Positions 38,180 to 50,930 of a DNA stretch of 64,000 nucleotides are shown here, piece after piece. The stretch is from NCBI GenBank assembly GCA_963514095.1, contig OY741276.1:15814959-15878958 (forward strand), read 5' to 3'. The notes under the pieces are model-generated. The model saw only the letters and a list, made by a program, of their open reading frames with translations, was not told the DNA's origin and searched no databases. The DNA comes from Eutrigla gurnardus (taxonomy: Eukaryota; Chordata; Actinopteri; Perciformes; Triglidae). Position 1 is the first letter of the stretch, and each line of letters starts with the position of its first letter. The position numbers and the translations under genes were made by a program.

Positions 38180-38400
38180 ATCACCAATCAGCCACCCAGT
38201 TTATATATACACCTGCTCACTCACCAGTTCCCTGTCAGACTCTCTCAGCACTTCGTTTAGAGCTTTCCATCATCCTTTCCTCCTGTATTCCTCCTCTGTG
38301 TGACCATCACCTGCATTAAAACTGAGCCTGTTGATTTGAACTTTTTTGCCTGATTCCTACGTGGGAGTCTCTGTTCTCGGTCCAAAGCAGGGTATTACAA
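38180..38400 (+). mobile_element. possible degenerate solo LTR (Gypsy-like)
   Basis: The order resembles fish Ty3/Gypsy LTRs: a TATA-like tttatatatac (38201-38211), a 'ccagttccctgtcagac' block, the poly-A-signal-like attaaaa at 38315, then 'gcctgattcctacgtgggagtctctg' and 'ggtccaaagcagggtattacaa'. It directly follows the LINE tail, so the LINE may have landed inside it. No primer-binding site, no partner LTR and no clean TG...CA termini were found. Confidence 0.4.
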
Positions 38401-41400
38401 AGACTTCATTTTTAATGTCCTTGCACGGACAATTCAAGCCTATTGTTTGTGCAGATTACATTTGATTTAAGAAGGCTGCTTTTCAAGGTACAAAAAGGGC
38501 CCACACAAGATCTCATCCTAGTTTTTTGAGAAGAAAACAAGTCTGTTGAATCATTGCTGTTCAGCCTCTGATTGAAACGCTGCTCTGCACCCATTGACCT
38601 CTGTGCTCTTACTTTGCATGACAAACGACTCCACTGCTGGACTTCAGGCCGCCTTTCACATGTAAATGAAAAGTGTGCCCTGGTATTTTGAACGGACATG
38701 GTCAGACTGAGACGTTTTATGGTCCCAACTGTGTTCTACGACATCAGCTGTGACATCTAACATGATTCTGCCTTTGTGATACGAAGAGAACTGACTGCTG
38801 GGGGTAAATGGACAGCTGGAGGTCTATCTAACGGCCGTAGATACATGGACGACCTGGAGGTCCGGCGGGGCAAGAATCAGCAGGACACACATGGAGACAC
38901 CCAGGCAACAAGACCAGCGGCCACCCGTCAGATGGGATTGTTTGTAATTAGTTGTTTAAAGGCTAGTTTGGACAGCAATGTTTTTATTGTTCAATCATTC
39001 GGTGGGTTTAGGAGAATCGGCTTAAGTGGCCATGTCACACTAAAAACCTTTAAATTCAAGGCCGGGGCTTCCCTCAAATCACAACTTCTTTATATATCAC
39101 GTCGGCCCCAATAATGACATTATGTGCAGGTGTGATTCATTCTCAGTCTTGTTTGTACTGGCATTTGTGTCTCAGATTAAGGGGCTTACAAAAATAAGAT
39201 ACAGCATGTGCATAATGTGACGATGATCTTAAATTCACCTTCATATTTTCTCCACTACTTATCCTGCATACGTTCATGTTCGGTGAAAACAATAGAGAGA
39301 TCCAGATAATGCCACAGTTAAATGGAGACATTACAGATGAACTGGGTGAATATTTGAACTAGATCTCGTCATGGATCTTCTCCGGTTTATTAATTATGTT
39401 AAGACAATTGGTTTTCTGTCATTATGTGTAATTATACAAATGAGACATTATGTTATTGAATGTTGAAAGTTTTCACTGTAGGGTCTTGTCTTAAATGTTT
39501 AATTCAGCTTAAAAAAATCAAAACAAATATGAGCCCCATTTGCTTATTCCATATTATGTTTTGATGTAGAGAAAATTGGGTTTGGTGATGACAGATAACA
39601 ATTTAGTTGGATGGTAGTGTTATGCAGATCATGTTACATGAATATTGTAATGCATGTTGTCTTCTGCCATAAAACATATCTGCCACTGCTGGCATAATAC
39701 ACACCAATCATTTATTTTTATAAATGTGTGACTTTATAATCAATATTTTTCTTAACTTAAGCCGTCAAATACTATCATGCGACTTTTGTATGGAAAAATT
39801 GTCGTTTTCTATAGATTTGCAATACAATAATGGTACACATCATTTAACTCTGTGTGTCATTCTGCTGTACTGGATGTACGAAAGGGCAACCAATAATTGA
39901 TGAACACCACACATTTGTGCATTGAAGCTCTTGGAACTGATCAGAGAACTGGACTCTGCTGCCCTGTTGGGCATGAAAACAAATCAATAAGTGTTTCTCT
40001 GACAGTAAGGTTTATGTATTTCCCTGTTCATTACGCATGTTGCGGAAATAATGCAGCACACTGTATATCAGCATATTCCCATTCTTCTGATTACATTATC
40101 AGACTTTTACACAACAAACATTTACAATATGTTATATTCCAATATGTTTTTAAGCCGTTATGCAAAGTCTTTGCATTTACCTACCTCAATATAATTTATT
40201 ATTAGAAACACATGTTCTTGTGCTCACTTATTTATTGTAACATTTCTTATTATTATGATAAATCTCCATAAATATTTATGCATATTCCCACTTTTTAACT
40301 GCTGTTTCCAGCCCCACATTTAGGAAACAGAAAGAAATATAATTATAGCTCTTGGAGAAGAATATCCGTGTGTTATAAAACATTTGCATTACTTTAGAGT
40401 TGAAAACCCTATTAAATTGACCACAAATCCTGTGTATTTAAACAGTGAGTTATCATTTGCACACATACATCAGAAATATTGCCTTTTTTCCACTTAAATA
40501 TTTGATTACTTTTAAATAAAATGCCGGATAAACTCAACGTATTGGTGTTGCTCAAACAGCCAAATGTAATTTTATTCGTAATTATTTAGAAGCTATAAAA
40601 AATAAGGCGAGCATAAGCATTTAGTACAAATATGTTAAAAAATAAAGTGTTCGACATAAATGACTACATGATTGTTTAAGATGGCTGGACACATTTCTAT
40701 CTCAAAGCGTGAATTACAAATGAAGTAATTTCTTTTTGAAGATGGTATTAATGATAGAATATATATTAGACTATGTAAGAGGCATAGACCTTTTTTCCCT
40801 TTTTTTTTGTTCCGCATCCGTTTGTGGCCTTCAAGCCTGGTATACAGCATCTATTAATACATGCATACTGATCTAGCAATATTGGCTGGTGAACACTGAT
40901 CTCTAGTTCAGTGAACGGTGGTCCTTTTTATGTTATATTACAAAAGACTGCTGGCTATTTGTTTGCTCTACTGTAAATGTCACATGGTGTAACTGGATAA
41001 AGATCCAGATCACAGACACATAACATGAGAGAGAACACGCCACTTCCACTCTACATGTCAAACAAACAGCTCAAACAAACATCAAACAGGCAGCGAGTGA
41101 CCCCTCGGATTCATCCCCTTTAGACACAAACTCTGACATTATCCATAAAAAATAACACTAATCCCCTCTAAATAATCCTAATCCTGTTCAAAGAAAGAGG
41201 GGGAGAAAAAAAAAGCTGAATAAATCCTTTTGAATAAAGATACATCTGTCAGTGGGGGAGTGGGGGTGCAGCTATTTAAACAGAGCTGCTATGGAGGTGG
41301 ATGCATGTCACCCAGAGTGGAACAATTGGGTGAACAACTCCCTCATGGCCCATATTCAGCCTGGAAGCCATGTGGCACAACAAAGCCTGTTCCTCCTGCT

Positions 41401-44400
41401 GCCGGCCTCCTCTCGCTCTCCCAGCAGCACATTGTTAACACTCAGCAAGCCTCCGTATTGACTTTGTGACCCCTCTGTCTGGTGGCGGTAGAGCCACACT
41501 ATTAGCATCCCAGGAACGAGGGAGGCAGGCAGTGTGTACACCTCTGGGCAGATGGATGAATTCTTGTCTTTTGTCAATTCCGACAGTTTCACGACAGCGT
41601 TGAATTTGGCATTGATACTGTGGCCGGTGTGGCTGTTTACCTGTTCATGGATAGAGGTAAGAAATTGGTCACATGGATGGAGGTATATACACTCTTGCAG
41701 GGAGCACAATTATTATTCCCTTTGTTAGATGCAATTAAGTCAATTTTAGAGTTCAAAATAGAAACTACCTCTCTGGTCCGGAAAACATCAACATTTGCAG
41801 ATATGGAGGTTGGAGATAGGGACTTGGATGGGTCGTACAAATGTCCGGTGTAAAACCGAGTAGTTTTGTGACTTAACTTTTGTACTTCAGTAATGCTAGT
41901 TATGTAGCAAACATGGACCTACCCATTTTACAAAGTAACATAGGCCTTCTTAATTTGACCCAAACTCTGATATTTTCTGAAGCCAACCTAATAACATTTG
42001 TGACTTAGAGCATCTTAGTTTGGATCCTGACTGAAGCCATTAGCATCTGCTAACGTTGTTGCCATTTTCACACGAAACAGTCGATGCATGCTCAGATTTG
42101 ATATCATATTTTTATGTCATAATCAAACAAACAATAAACAGAATCCACAGTGTTGGACAAGGGACCATGTAACAGGATCTGACTCCTCCTCTAGCTGAGT
42201 CTGTTTCCTCAGATTTTAATCTGCCACTCATCGTGCTCCCCAGAGAGCCTCTAATTAGATCCTACAACTTGTGTATTTTGTGCTGACCTCTGGGGTGAGT
42301 CATCAATCTATCAAAGTGTCTGGCATCTCAGACCCAGTAGGGTGGAGAGTCTATAGCACGGAGTGACTGTGATCCAGAGAGAAGAGAATCGGCCATCCAG
42401 ATGGACACTTCAAGTACTCTGAGAATACACACTATCCATGCAACAAACAGCAGCCATGGCTAGTTGATGCAGCAGAGTGACATCATTGGACCTTTCCAAT
42501 TATCTTTCTTACAGGTGAAGGCCTGAAGGTTTGGCTCTCATTACTCCTGTCTTCGTTGATTGGGTTGGTTCGGCTTAGGCATCAGGAGTGACAGTGTTTT
42601 AGAGCAAGAATATCCGAGTAAGCCAATCAGAAGCATCTGTGTGGCGGGTCATGCAAGTCATCATTCTGCATTATAATTAGTTGTGTGCCTTAGTTTGCTG
42701 CATGGAAAGTTTATGTTTCTGGAGCAATGGGACTTAAGAATAATATACGTTTATCTTCGGGATAACGGGCTGTCAGACAAATGGGACAATAAGGGGTTTT
42801 GGAATAATAGGCTGTAAGAACAATGTCTTGGCAGCAACATTCCACCAAATACCCAGTTAATGGTGCTAACTCCCAGTGTTGTACATGGGAGCATTACGTC
42901 ATCACAGAGACAGCAGCATTTCCCACAATACAGCTTGGCCCGTTTCCAATAGGAAGTCAGTGCAGCACAGATGGGCGTCTGAGACTCTAACCAGCCAGTC
43001 AAACTGTTGTCCTGAGTGTCTACGATGACAAATGGCCGTGTCTTTGATTGAAATTAGTGAGGTGGGGCCCGGGCCTGTTTGATGAACCAGAAAATGAAAT
43101 GATTACTATTGGGCTTCCATCGACTGCACTGCTGGCCACACTCTTGCTTCATCCCAAAGGTTAATTGGACTTGAACCCAGAAAATCAAGAGGTTAAGCAG
43201 GGTCAGCGTGACAGCAGGTCCTTCTGGGAGCAGCCCTCTCAAATGGCTGCTAATCAGATTTGTCAAGGGGCTTTCCTTATGATAATGCTTCCATGTGCAT
43301 CTCTGTTGTTGCTGCAGCACACTACAGTATTGATTCACATATAATAACATTATCCTCGCCAACTGCGGGAGGGCAATTTTATTCACTTATTTGCAGTCAA
43401 GAAAATAGAGCTTCCCTGCTGTTCTCCTGATATTTCTATTGGTGTTTAGTGACCACCTATTGATATTCCTGTGCATGGCTTAGACTTTTCAGATTGAGTC
43501 TCTGCATGAAGAAAATGCCTTTCTGTTGCTAGAATGTGATTAGGCGTCTGTTGAAAGCATGATTGCTATTGGCTCGGCTGACATGATACAAACATCTAGT
43601 AATGACAAGTATCTGTGATACAATTAGCATCACAGAGGAAAAATAAACGTCTGCACTTGAAAGCCTTTCAGTTCTTAACTTTCTGTTTACACTCGCAGGG
43701 GTGTGTGCGTATACTTTTCTATTTATGATTTCTATGTTTAGCTGCTCACAACATAGAGCTTATGTGACATACCTAAATTGATGAAATGATGAAGTCATTT
43801 GCATTTGAACTAAAAAAAGCAATACGATTATGAGGCCGTTCGGTGAGGCTGTAGTTGAGGTGGTGCAATGGTGCCAAATTGTAGAAATTAAGTAATGATT
43901 TCTCTCACACATTAAACTTACTTATATAATTAACTTTTCTTGAACATTCAAACCAGCAGTGTTGAAACGGAATAAAGAAAGGATCTAAGTGAAGCGAATG
44001 CAAAGATGAATAAAAATGCCACCTTTTGATTTTTTTCAAACTGCAAACTTCACAGAGGTTCACAGTGAAGAAACCTTGAACCTTAAAGTGTTTCACACCT
44101 GATTTTGGAGGCATTTCACAGCAAAACGCACACAAGACTCTGTTCTTTTTTTTCTTTTTTTTTTGTTGCAAAGAACCCAAACTCTAATGTCCAACTGAGC
44201 TAAAAAGATGGATTCCTCTCTGCCGGGCGGTTCGTCAGGTCAAAGGTCAGAGTGTTGGTGGGGATGTTGTGTATCCTGACCCATGTAAGAGTGTGGAATT
44301 TTTTTGGAATGGAATTTCTTTTTTTTGCGACTTTTGCAAGAATCCTAGAATATCGATGATCTTGTCAGAATCGGTTAAGTGTTTCCTCTCGAGCAAGCTG

Positions 44401-44519
44401 GTCCGAATGCACCTCAGACCAACCTGTCGTCTGAGCAGGAAGAGATACAATTGAGCTTCCTTCGAAATTGCAAAATGTGTCAAAGCTGCTGAAAGAATAA
44501 CCCAAGTAGTAAGTCCTGT
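38401..44519. other. non-coding stretch with GC-richer blocks
   Basis: No gene supported. 39390-40880 is strongly AT-rich. GC-richer, repeat-poor blocks at 41265-41530 and 43030-43390 could be conserved regulatory DNA; the first contains SOX-core words (aacaat, cattgtt) and the second a CTTTGAT TCF/LEF-like word (43041-43047). Their conservation cannot be judged here. The open frames (for example 38776-39114, 39897-40205 and 43054-43386) are unrecognised. Confidence 0.45.
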
Positions 44520-44756
44520 TCAACATGTTTCAAAGAGAAGCACGAGCTGAACCAAAGCTCGTGGCTGAAGGTCTCGTCGCCCCTTTAAAAGGTCAGTGAT
44601 GTGAAAACAGCATTTGGCAGTATGTGTCCTCCGTAGCTGATATGCATGTATGGGAAGCACGTCTTGCTGCAGTGTGTCGAACGTCCTCACAGCTTCATCA
44701 TACCTCCACTTCTCACAGACGGGAGTCTCACAGCGAAGCAAAGCAGCCGTCCTCAT
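44520..44756 (-). other. 78-codon open frame, unrecognised
   Basis: The minus-strand ATG at 44754-44756 has a fair Kozak context (G at -3), and the frame contains the protein-like run KWRYDEAVRTFDTLQQDV. It is short, has no domain that I can place, no TATA box and no clear splice partners. Its reading as a gene is speculative. Confidence 0.12.
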
Positions 44757-44872
44757 GGCGACAGCAGGAGGATGGAAACGCTGCTTCTGACCTCCCTACA
44801 CTTAAATTAACAACTTATAAACTTAATTTATGATACACTTTTCATACAATCTTTTGCAGTGAGACAGCATGA

Positions 44873-44884
44873 CCACTAGATGAC
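44873..44884 (+). promoter_or_regulatory. CTCF-like motif (one mismatch)
   Basis: CCACTAGATGAC matches the CTCF core at 11 of 12 positions (A for G at position 11). Candidate only. Confidence 0.22.
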
Positions 44885-47149
44885 ACCACGAGATAACATG
44901 ACTTTTTTACATTTTTTGCAGGTTGTATTAATATTTATATGTAATACACCCGTAGTGTCATGTTTTTGTCGTGTGCCCGTGCTACACATAGTTTTACAAG
45001 ACAAAGCAGCATGAAGCAGTGGCGCTGTGCAGCCTGCCAGCCTGCTGTCGGCCGCTGACACGACGTCATGAAGCTCATCGACTGTCAGAAGCTCATCGAG
45101 TCTGTATGATGGTGACCAGACGCCAAATGAGTGTTTTTTTTCTCATACTGTGAGACAGAAATCTCCACTTCAGTCACACTCACTTACAACAAACCTTCAA
45201 GGTTCATTCCTACCTTCATTCTGAGGGGTCTTACAGAGGGGCCTGATTTTACATTTTTTTCCTCAAAACGTGGCGAAAATCTACTTTTTTTATTGAATTA
45301 TTTATTCATGAAGTTATTTTAAATTCCTTCTGGAAAAATCTTTGTCTCTAATTCGGCCACAATGACACACAGATGTTGAACCTGGGTTTATACGGTGTTA
45401 AGATTTCTGTACTGAACAGTCTGAAGATTATATTGGTTAAGGTCATTTGAATGGCTTTGAATATTCAAATATAACTTTTCAGGAAACTTGATGGAGGTGA
45501 TGAACTGGGGAAGTTTCATGTTTTTTCACCAGGTTGTTGTTTCTTGTCAATATTCTTTTTCTACACATCCAACACTGAAATGTTAAATGTCTTTGAGATT
45601 TTAAACATTTCTTCAAACTTGGAGGCAGTGATTTGTTTCCGTTCATTTTTGTATTTAATGAATATCATGGTGAACTTCTCGATTATTGAAGTGCAGAAGT
45701 GCATGTTGATTAGAAACGTCTGCACAGCATTGCAACACAATATCACACACAAACCAGTGGAAAACAGTATTTTGAATATGCTAAAACATAAGCTAGGTTT
45801 TGGCTTATTTGAAATATACATGATGCATAATAAGCAAAAACACTGATATTGTCCAGTAGGATTTTGTATTTTAAGTGCAAGTATAGTGAGCAGAACAGCA
45901 AAAACCGTGTTATTTATTCAGGAGGGGAAACATCAATAACAACATGAGAATAACATTAAATCATCTCTCCCACTGCTAATGATGCGATGAACAGGCGCTC
46001 AGCCGTGAACCGGTCATCATGTCGTGGTCCCGGTCTCTGGCCCGGTGAGACAGTCGGGTTCATCCTCATTGTCCTGAAACAACTGCTGGGAAAAAAAGGT
46101 TACATCTGACAAACGCACGAGTTGTGGAAATTAAAGTAGCGTATTTATGCAGGGATCTGCGCATGCAGGGTGCTTCAGGCTCTTAAGCTCTCCCAATCCC
46201 TTTTCCATTCTCTGAATGTGCTGCATATAAAGCAATCCATTAGTCTTAGCTTTGCCAGAGATTTTAAGTGGACACCTGTCCATTAAGACCATCGTTTCAG
46301 CGCTGGCTCATCTCGCAAATTATTTGCCCTGAATTAAATTCTCCCAAATGTAATGGAATGCATATTTATAGTATTTTCTCCTCATTTTCTGCAATCCGCA
46401 ACTGTCCATCTCATTCTATAACTTAAAAAAACAAACCAAAAAGAAAAAAAAACAGCGTCCTTTCATATTATTATTTTTTTCCAAAAAAGCTTGGTAGCTG
46501 GCTGGATCAGACCTTCTTCAGCTGTATTGATGAAAGCCAAACGTTATGTGAATATTCTCACTCAGACAAAAGGCGCTTCACAAGTCTGAGAAGGAAACGC
46601 CACACAGTCGATCCACATCCAGAGAGACCATCTTAACGGTCCCGGATCCTCATTCACGCCTTTGAAATCAATAATATTGTCCAAATTGTTGCATTTGGTT
46701 CTGTAGTCCAATCCAAGACAGCAAACTTTATTACTCCATTCACCTTTGACCGAGGCAGCGTAGACCAGATCCACTCATAATGTTCTCACCTTTCACAATA
46801 AAAGCCTTAGACATATACATTATGTATTTGTTTAGCAGAGGGAACTCAAATTCGCTTATTTCTTATTACTCAATGAAACAGCTCATCGTAGCGCCGGCCA
46901 TACGCCAACTGACCTCAGACAGACCGCCAGACGCTGATCTGGGTCAGTAGGATCCCGTTAGTTGGTCCTCTGCCTGCGTGAATCCCTTATAGTATTTCAT
47001 TGAAAAAGTGTCAGAAATGTGCTGCGCTGCTGGTCTGATTTGAAATATTTGTAGGCCAGTAATTGATTCCACATATTATATTGACTGTGAACTTGTGCTT
47101 CAATGCAGTAACAGAATCTGGATTCACATTTAATCAGCGCTGCCTGGTT
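44885..47149. other. non-coding stretch, no gene recognised
   Basis: AT-rich DNA with opposed open frames at 45544-45846 (+) and 45561-45821 (-), a mirror arrangement that argues against coding. Nothing else is identifiable. Confidence 0.55.
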
Positions 47150-47159
47150 TAAAAGTTTG

Positions 47160-47376
47160 AGTCAAGGAGCATTGATTGACAGCTCCAGACTCCTCCGCTC
47201 TGATTGGTTGTTTTTCTTCGGGTGTGGTGGAATCTTGTAAATGCCACAAGGAGGCAGAGGAGCATGATTTATTTTTTTTTTTTTTGATCTGTCTCATGTA
47301 CTATTGTCATGATATAGTGAAAGTTTATATACGACAAAAGGTTAATATGATTAAAGCTACCAACTGTAGCTTTAAA
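47160..47376 (+). repeat. probable interspersed repeat, unclassified
   Basis: Wording such as ctccgctctgattggttgttt, aaggaggcagaggagcatg and gctaccaactgtagctttaaagg resembles a repeat I recall from percomorph genomes. Its last bases form a small inverted repeat (AGCTAC...GTAGCT) and end in TTTAAAGG. No second copy is evident in this window. Confidence 0.35.
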
Positions 47377-47939
47377 GGACAAACGCATTTCTTTCCTTGT
47401 TTTAGTGAATTTACCACGACTCAGCTTCTCTTTCCTGCCAACCGCTCTCTAATGCATCTTTAGGACTTTACATTTGGATGTCAAAGTGTGTTTTTCGGGG
47501 TACATTCATTTTCATTTGATAAAGATCTGCATGGAATCAGTTTATCCATCAAAGTGAACAACATGTTATGATATCACTGCACAACATCACTTATGTCATA
47601 TGTTGCGTTACACACTCACGTGTCACAAAAAGCAGGAATGATGCTGATGTTATATGATGGATTATCATTCCCACCTCAAACTCCGGCAAGTTGATTTGGT
47701 TTCATAAAAATGAACAGAAACCAATTAAACAATCATAAATCTCTGTAAAATAAACTTTTTTTGTGTATATCAGACGACAGACAGATCTGTTTGCTGTGAG
47801 ACTCAAAAATGTCATGCATGTTTGACTTGACGAGACGACTCGTGAGGACCAGTTGAACCTCAGGTGTGTGTGTGTCTGTTCTTTCGTGTGCATATATAGA
47901 TCAATTGACACTTTGCATATTAATCAATGACAAAACATA

Positions 47940-48240
47940 GACACCCACAGCCCCATCTCCAGGCGAGGGTGTCGCCTTACCGGGGTCTAAATCAGGAAGG
48001 AGTGGCCGAGGCCGTGATAAGATCGAATGCCTGCTGGTTCCTCCTCTCTGCAGGGTTTTCCTCCGAGCACATTACGCCGATGAGTTTGAGGCTTAAAGGG
48101 CCGGTGTGTCAGCCCGGTGCCAGAGGCATAAGCCCCAGTCATTCCATCAAGCCTGAAATTAATTAAACAAAGCCTGGCCTCAATCACGAGAGTGCCAGCC
48201 AACAATGAATGCTAGGGAATAAAAGGTATTGGTTTTTTCT
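47940..48240. promoter_or_regulatory. candidate conserved regulatory block (homeodomain and SOX motifs)
   Basis: A GC-richer, simple-repeat-free block. It holds the homeodomain palindrome TTAATTAA (48159-48166), a SOX consensus AACAAAG (48166-48172) overlapping it by one base, and a second SOX consensus AACAATG (48201-48207). The 79-codon frame at 47927-48166 looks incidental. Enhancer function is an inference from motif clustering only. Confidence 0.3.
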
Positions 48241-48988
48241 TTCTTTTTATATTTCTGTTCTTTTTAATGAGCGGCCGTGTTTGAGGGGTGAGCGTGCTCA
48301 GATCGCCGTCTTATTTTTACACCTCGTGCTTCACATTGAATCTACGATGTTTTCAGCTGGAACGGGAAGAAGACACATTGAAAAAGTTACTTCTGGTTTC
48401 TGATGATTTATGACGTGAAATATGATTTTCATTTGTTTGTGTATGTGTGTGTATGTGTACATACAGACATGAGGGGTGTTGTGATACAGCGATATTCAAG
48501 ATAACCGTGTTAATAATATTAATATCATAATAATAATACACATATGACAATGCGATGTAAATAATCCAGATAGACATTTATGGTTACAGACTCTCTCTCC
48601 ACCTCCCTGTACTTAATTTGACAATAAAAGAGATAAAACAAATGATTTGGACTAATATCATCATGATAATATCAAGAATTCGTGTCACCTCGATAAAATT
48701 TGCAGTGAAAATCTGATATTGTGACAGTTCCAGTATATTTCCTCCACTCATGTTGTGTTTATGCACGGGCACAATTACAAAGTGCCCATGTGTTGTGTTG
48801 CTGTGTGGTTAATTATAGGCCTTTGTTACAGTAATTAAGTGCAATTTACAAATAAGAAAAAAAAAAACAAGGCTCAACATGCGGAATCACACGATAAAGA
48901 AGGAGAGACAGTTAACAGCTTTATGTAGTTGTTTTGTCCAGTGCACATCTACTGTCCAGCATGCAGGCTCAGCCCTCTGAATAATAGT
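48241..48988. other. non-coding stretch, no gene recognised
   Basis: AT-rich with scattered GT repeats near 48440-48460 and an A12 run near 48859. No gene. Confidence 0.55.
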
Positions 48989-49013
48989 GGGTGGGGGGGT
49001 GGGGGCTGGGGGG
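48989..49013 (+). other. strong G-quadruplex motif
   Basis: Four G tracts of 3, 7, 5 and 6 bases with loops of T, T and CT. This satisfies the G3+N1-7 rule with very short loops, which usually means high stability. Confidence 0.85.
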
Positions 49014-49069
49014 TTGATGGATAGCTGCTAACCACGGGGCCTGAACGCCTCACAATCCAGGTATAATTA

Positions 49070-49330
49070 ACAGCAGCTATTTAATCTAGTGGCGGCTGCC
49101 AGAGGAGAACGGAGGGAGGAGGCTCACGCTGTCTGGCCGGGGAGGGATTGCAGCTTTGTAGCCTCTGCAGGATTTGTTTCACCTCTTTGTCTGCTCAGCC
49201 TAAGTGGCCTGACAGGCAAAATGTCTCCCGACCCGCCATTGTTATCCGGCTGAAATGGACCTGGTCCAATCGCATGACAAGCCCCGTCTGGGTTCAGGTG
49301 TCCCCTCCCTGCGCTCTCTCTCTCTCTTTG
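49070..49330. promoter_or_regulatory. GC-rich, repeat-poor block, possible regulatory DNA
   Basis: Contains CCGCCATTGTTATC (49233-49246) with a SOX CATTGTT core, and CCAATCGCATGAC (49266-49278). There is no recognisable coding; frames at 49148-49351 (+) and 49242-49496 (-) overlap. Regulatory status is inferred from composition only. Confidence 0.2.
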
Positions 49331-49749
49331 TGCTCGTTCTATTTGTTGTGATCGTGTAAATGTACGACACGTTACCAGAATATAGCAGAACCTCTTTTTT
49401 TTTCTCCACCAGCCTCAGGAGGTCAGGAGAGAACCACGATGAAGGAACTGGAACGTGGTGTGCTTCACAAAGTGTGGTACAAATTATGGAAAACAATAAT
49501 TACTATTTGGAGAAGGATGTCATGGTGTCTTTTTGTAAATATATATTTCCCCCCTTAAAAAATCTGCTTTTCTGAGTTATTTATCACTCGTGTCATGCTT
49601 TTACTGTTGATATTGGGTCATTATTGCAGACTGGGAAAGTTAACATTCACATAACCCCCCAACCATGTGAAAGTGCAGTTAGGGTGAATATTAAGAGAAC
49701 AACCACCTTCAATTAATCAATGCTATTGTGAGATTTTTTTGGTAAATTG

Positions 49750-49788
<39 letters not shown>
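49750..49788. repeat. (TA)n microsatellite
   Basis: Thirty-nine bases of TA alternation. Confidence 0.97.
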
Positions 49789-49791
<3 letters not shown>

Positions 49792-50293
49792 CTGCTAATG
49801 GAGGAATTAGGAGCAGCAATTATATTAAGAGTGAGGAGAGCGATGATGGAGATCTGGGAGCCACTCGTGCTTTCATTGCTGCCTCATGCTGCGAACACTT
49901 GCAGGTCACATTCAGAAACGCTATAAATAGCAATTATAATCAAACGCTCCTATGATATGTAGATGGAGCCAACCTGTTCGTATAGCTGAATCACAGCACA
50001 GAAATTACGTAATCATAGAAGATTATTAAAAAAAAAAAAAACGTTTTAGGAGTGGTCTGTGTGTGTGTCTGTGTGTGTGTGGGGAGGTCATCTTATTTGA
50101 TAAACGTCAATAATAGCACGTACAGCAGCTGTTTCCAGCATGCTCCCCTCCACACCTTGGCGTTGGCATGTCCTTTTGACTCCCCCTTTCCCTGTTGAGA
50201 TTGTTTCCTTTAAAGCTAAAGTGTATGTTTGAAACTCTCTCTGATTTGTCAGCAGGTGGGATTATCGTGCAGAAAACACAGCTTCGTTTGTCA

Positions 50294-50343
50294 GGGGGGG
50301 GGTAGAGAGAGAGAGAGAGAGTGAGGGGGGGGGGGGGGGGGGG
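50294..50343 (+). repeat. G9, (GA)n and G19 purine tract
   Basis: Nine G, a TA step, eight or more GA units (50304-50320), then 19 consecutive G (50325-50343). An almost pure purine strand of about 50 bases with G-quadruplex and triplex potential. Confidence 0.95.
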
Positions 50344-50519
50344 CGTTTCAAGTTACACACTTGGAAAACAGTTACTTTCAGGGCCTGTTTAGATCCATGA
50401 TTACCTCCCCTGCACAATCAAAGTAGTTATAATGAAAATGCAACAAATCACCATAGCCTCCCCGGCCTTTTGTCCGGCCCACCTCCACCGCCCCAGTACC
50501 TCCCTCCCTCCCCCCCTTC

Positions 50520-50930
50520 GCTGCTCACTGAAAGAATGGCTCTGACATTTCAGCCTGGGAGTGGAGAATAGAGGCAGTTTGTAATGTGTGCAGCCTTGCC
50601 TTTTCTTTCTCCCCTTGTAGTAGTACTTAAGTGTCATGTTAAGCCCGAAGCAGGGAAGACTCTCGCTGACCTACTCTGGCTCACGGTTTGTGTTTACTGT
50701 ATTCTGTGGCGGCTGACGCGCCAGCGGAGCCCCGTCTCTTATCAGCACGTAAAGTCCAACAGATTGGAGACTCAAATTTCCCCTTCCAGCCAATGTTGGT
50801 TTTCCATTGTCTGTGGCTGACAATAGTTTCACATACCCTAGAGCTTGAGTTTCTCTCCTCTTTATTTTGCTGTATATCACCCTCTGTGTGAGTGCCGGGT
50901 ATTTGCAAGCCAAATAACCAAGTTGCCCGA
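50520..50930. promoter_or_regulatory. candidate regulatory block with inverted SOX pair
   Basis: A GC-richer block with CCATTGT (50804-50810) and ACAATAG (50820-50826). These are inverted SOX cores separated by 9 bp, the arrangement recalled for dimeric SoxE sites, though their spacing is usually shorter. Overlapping frames on both strands (50584-50891 and 50671-50913) argue against coding. Regulatory function is inferred. Confidence 0.25.
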
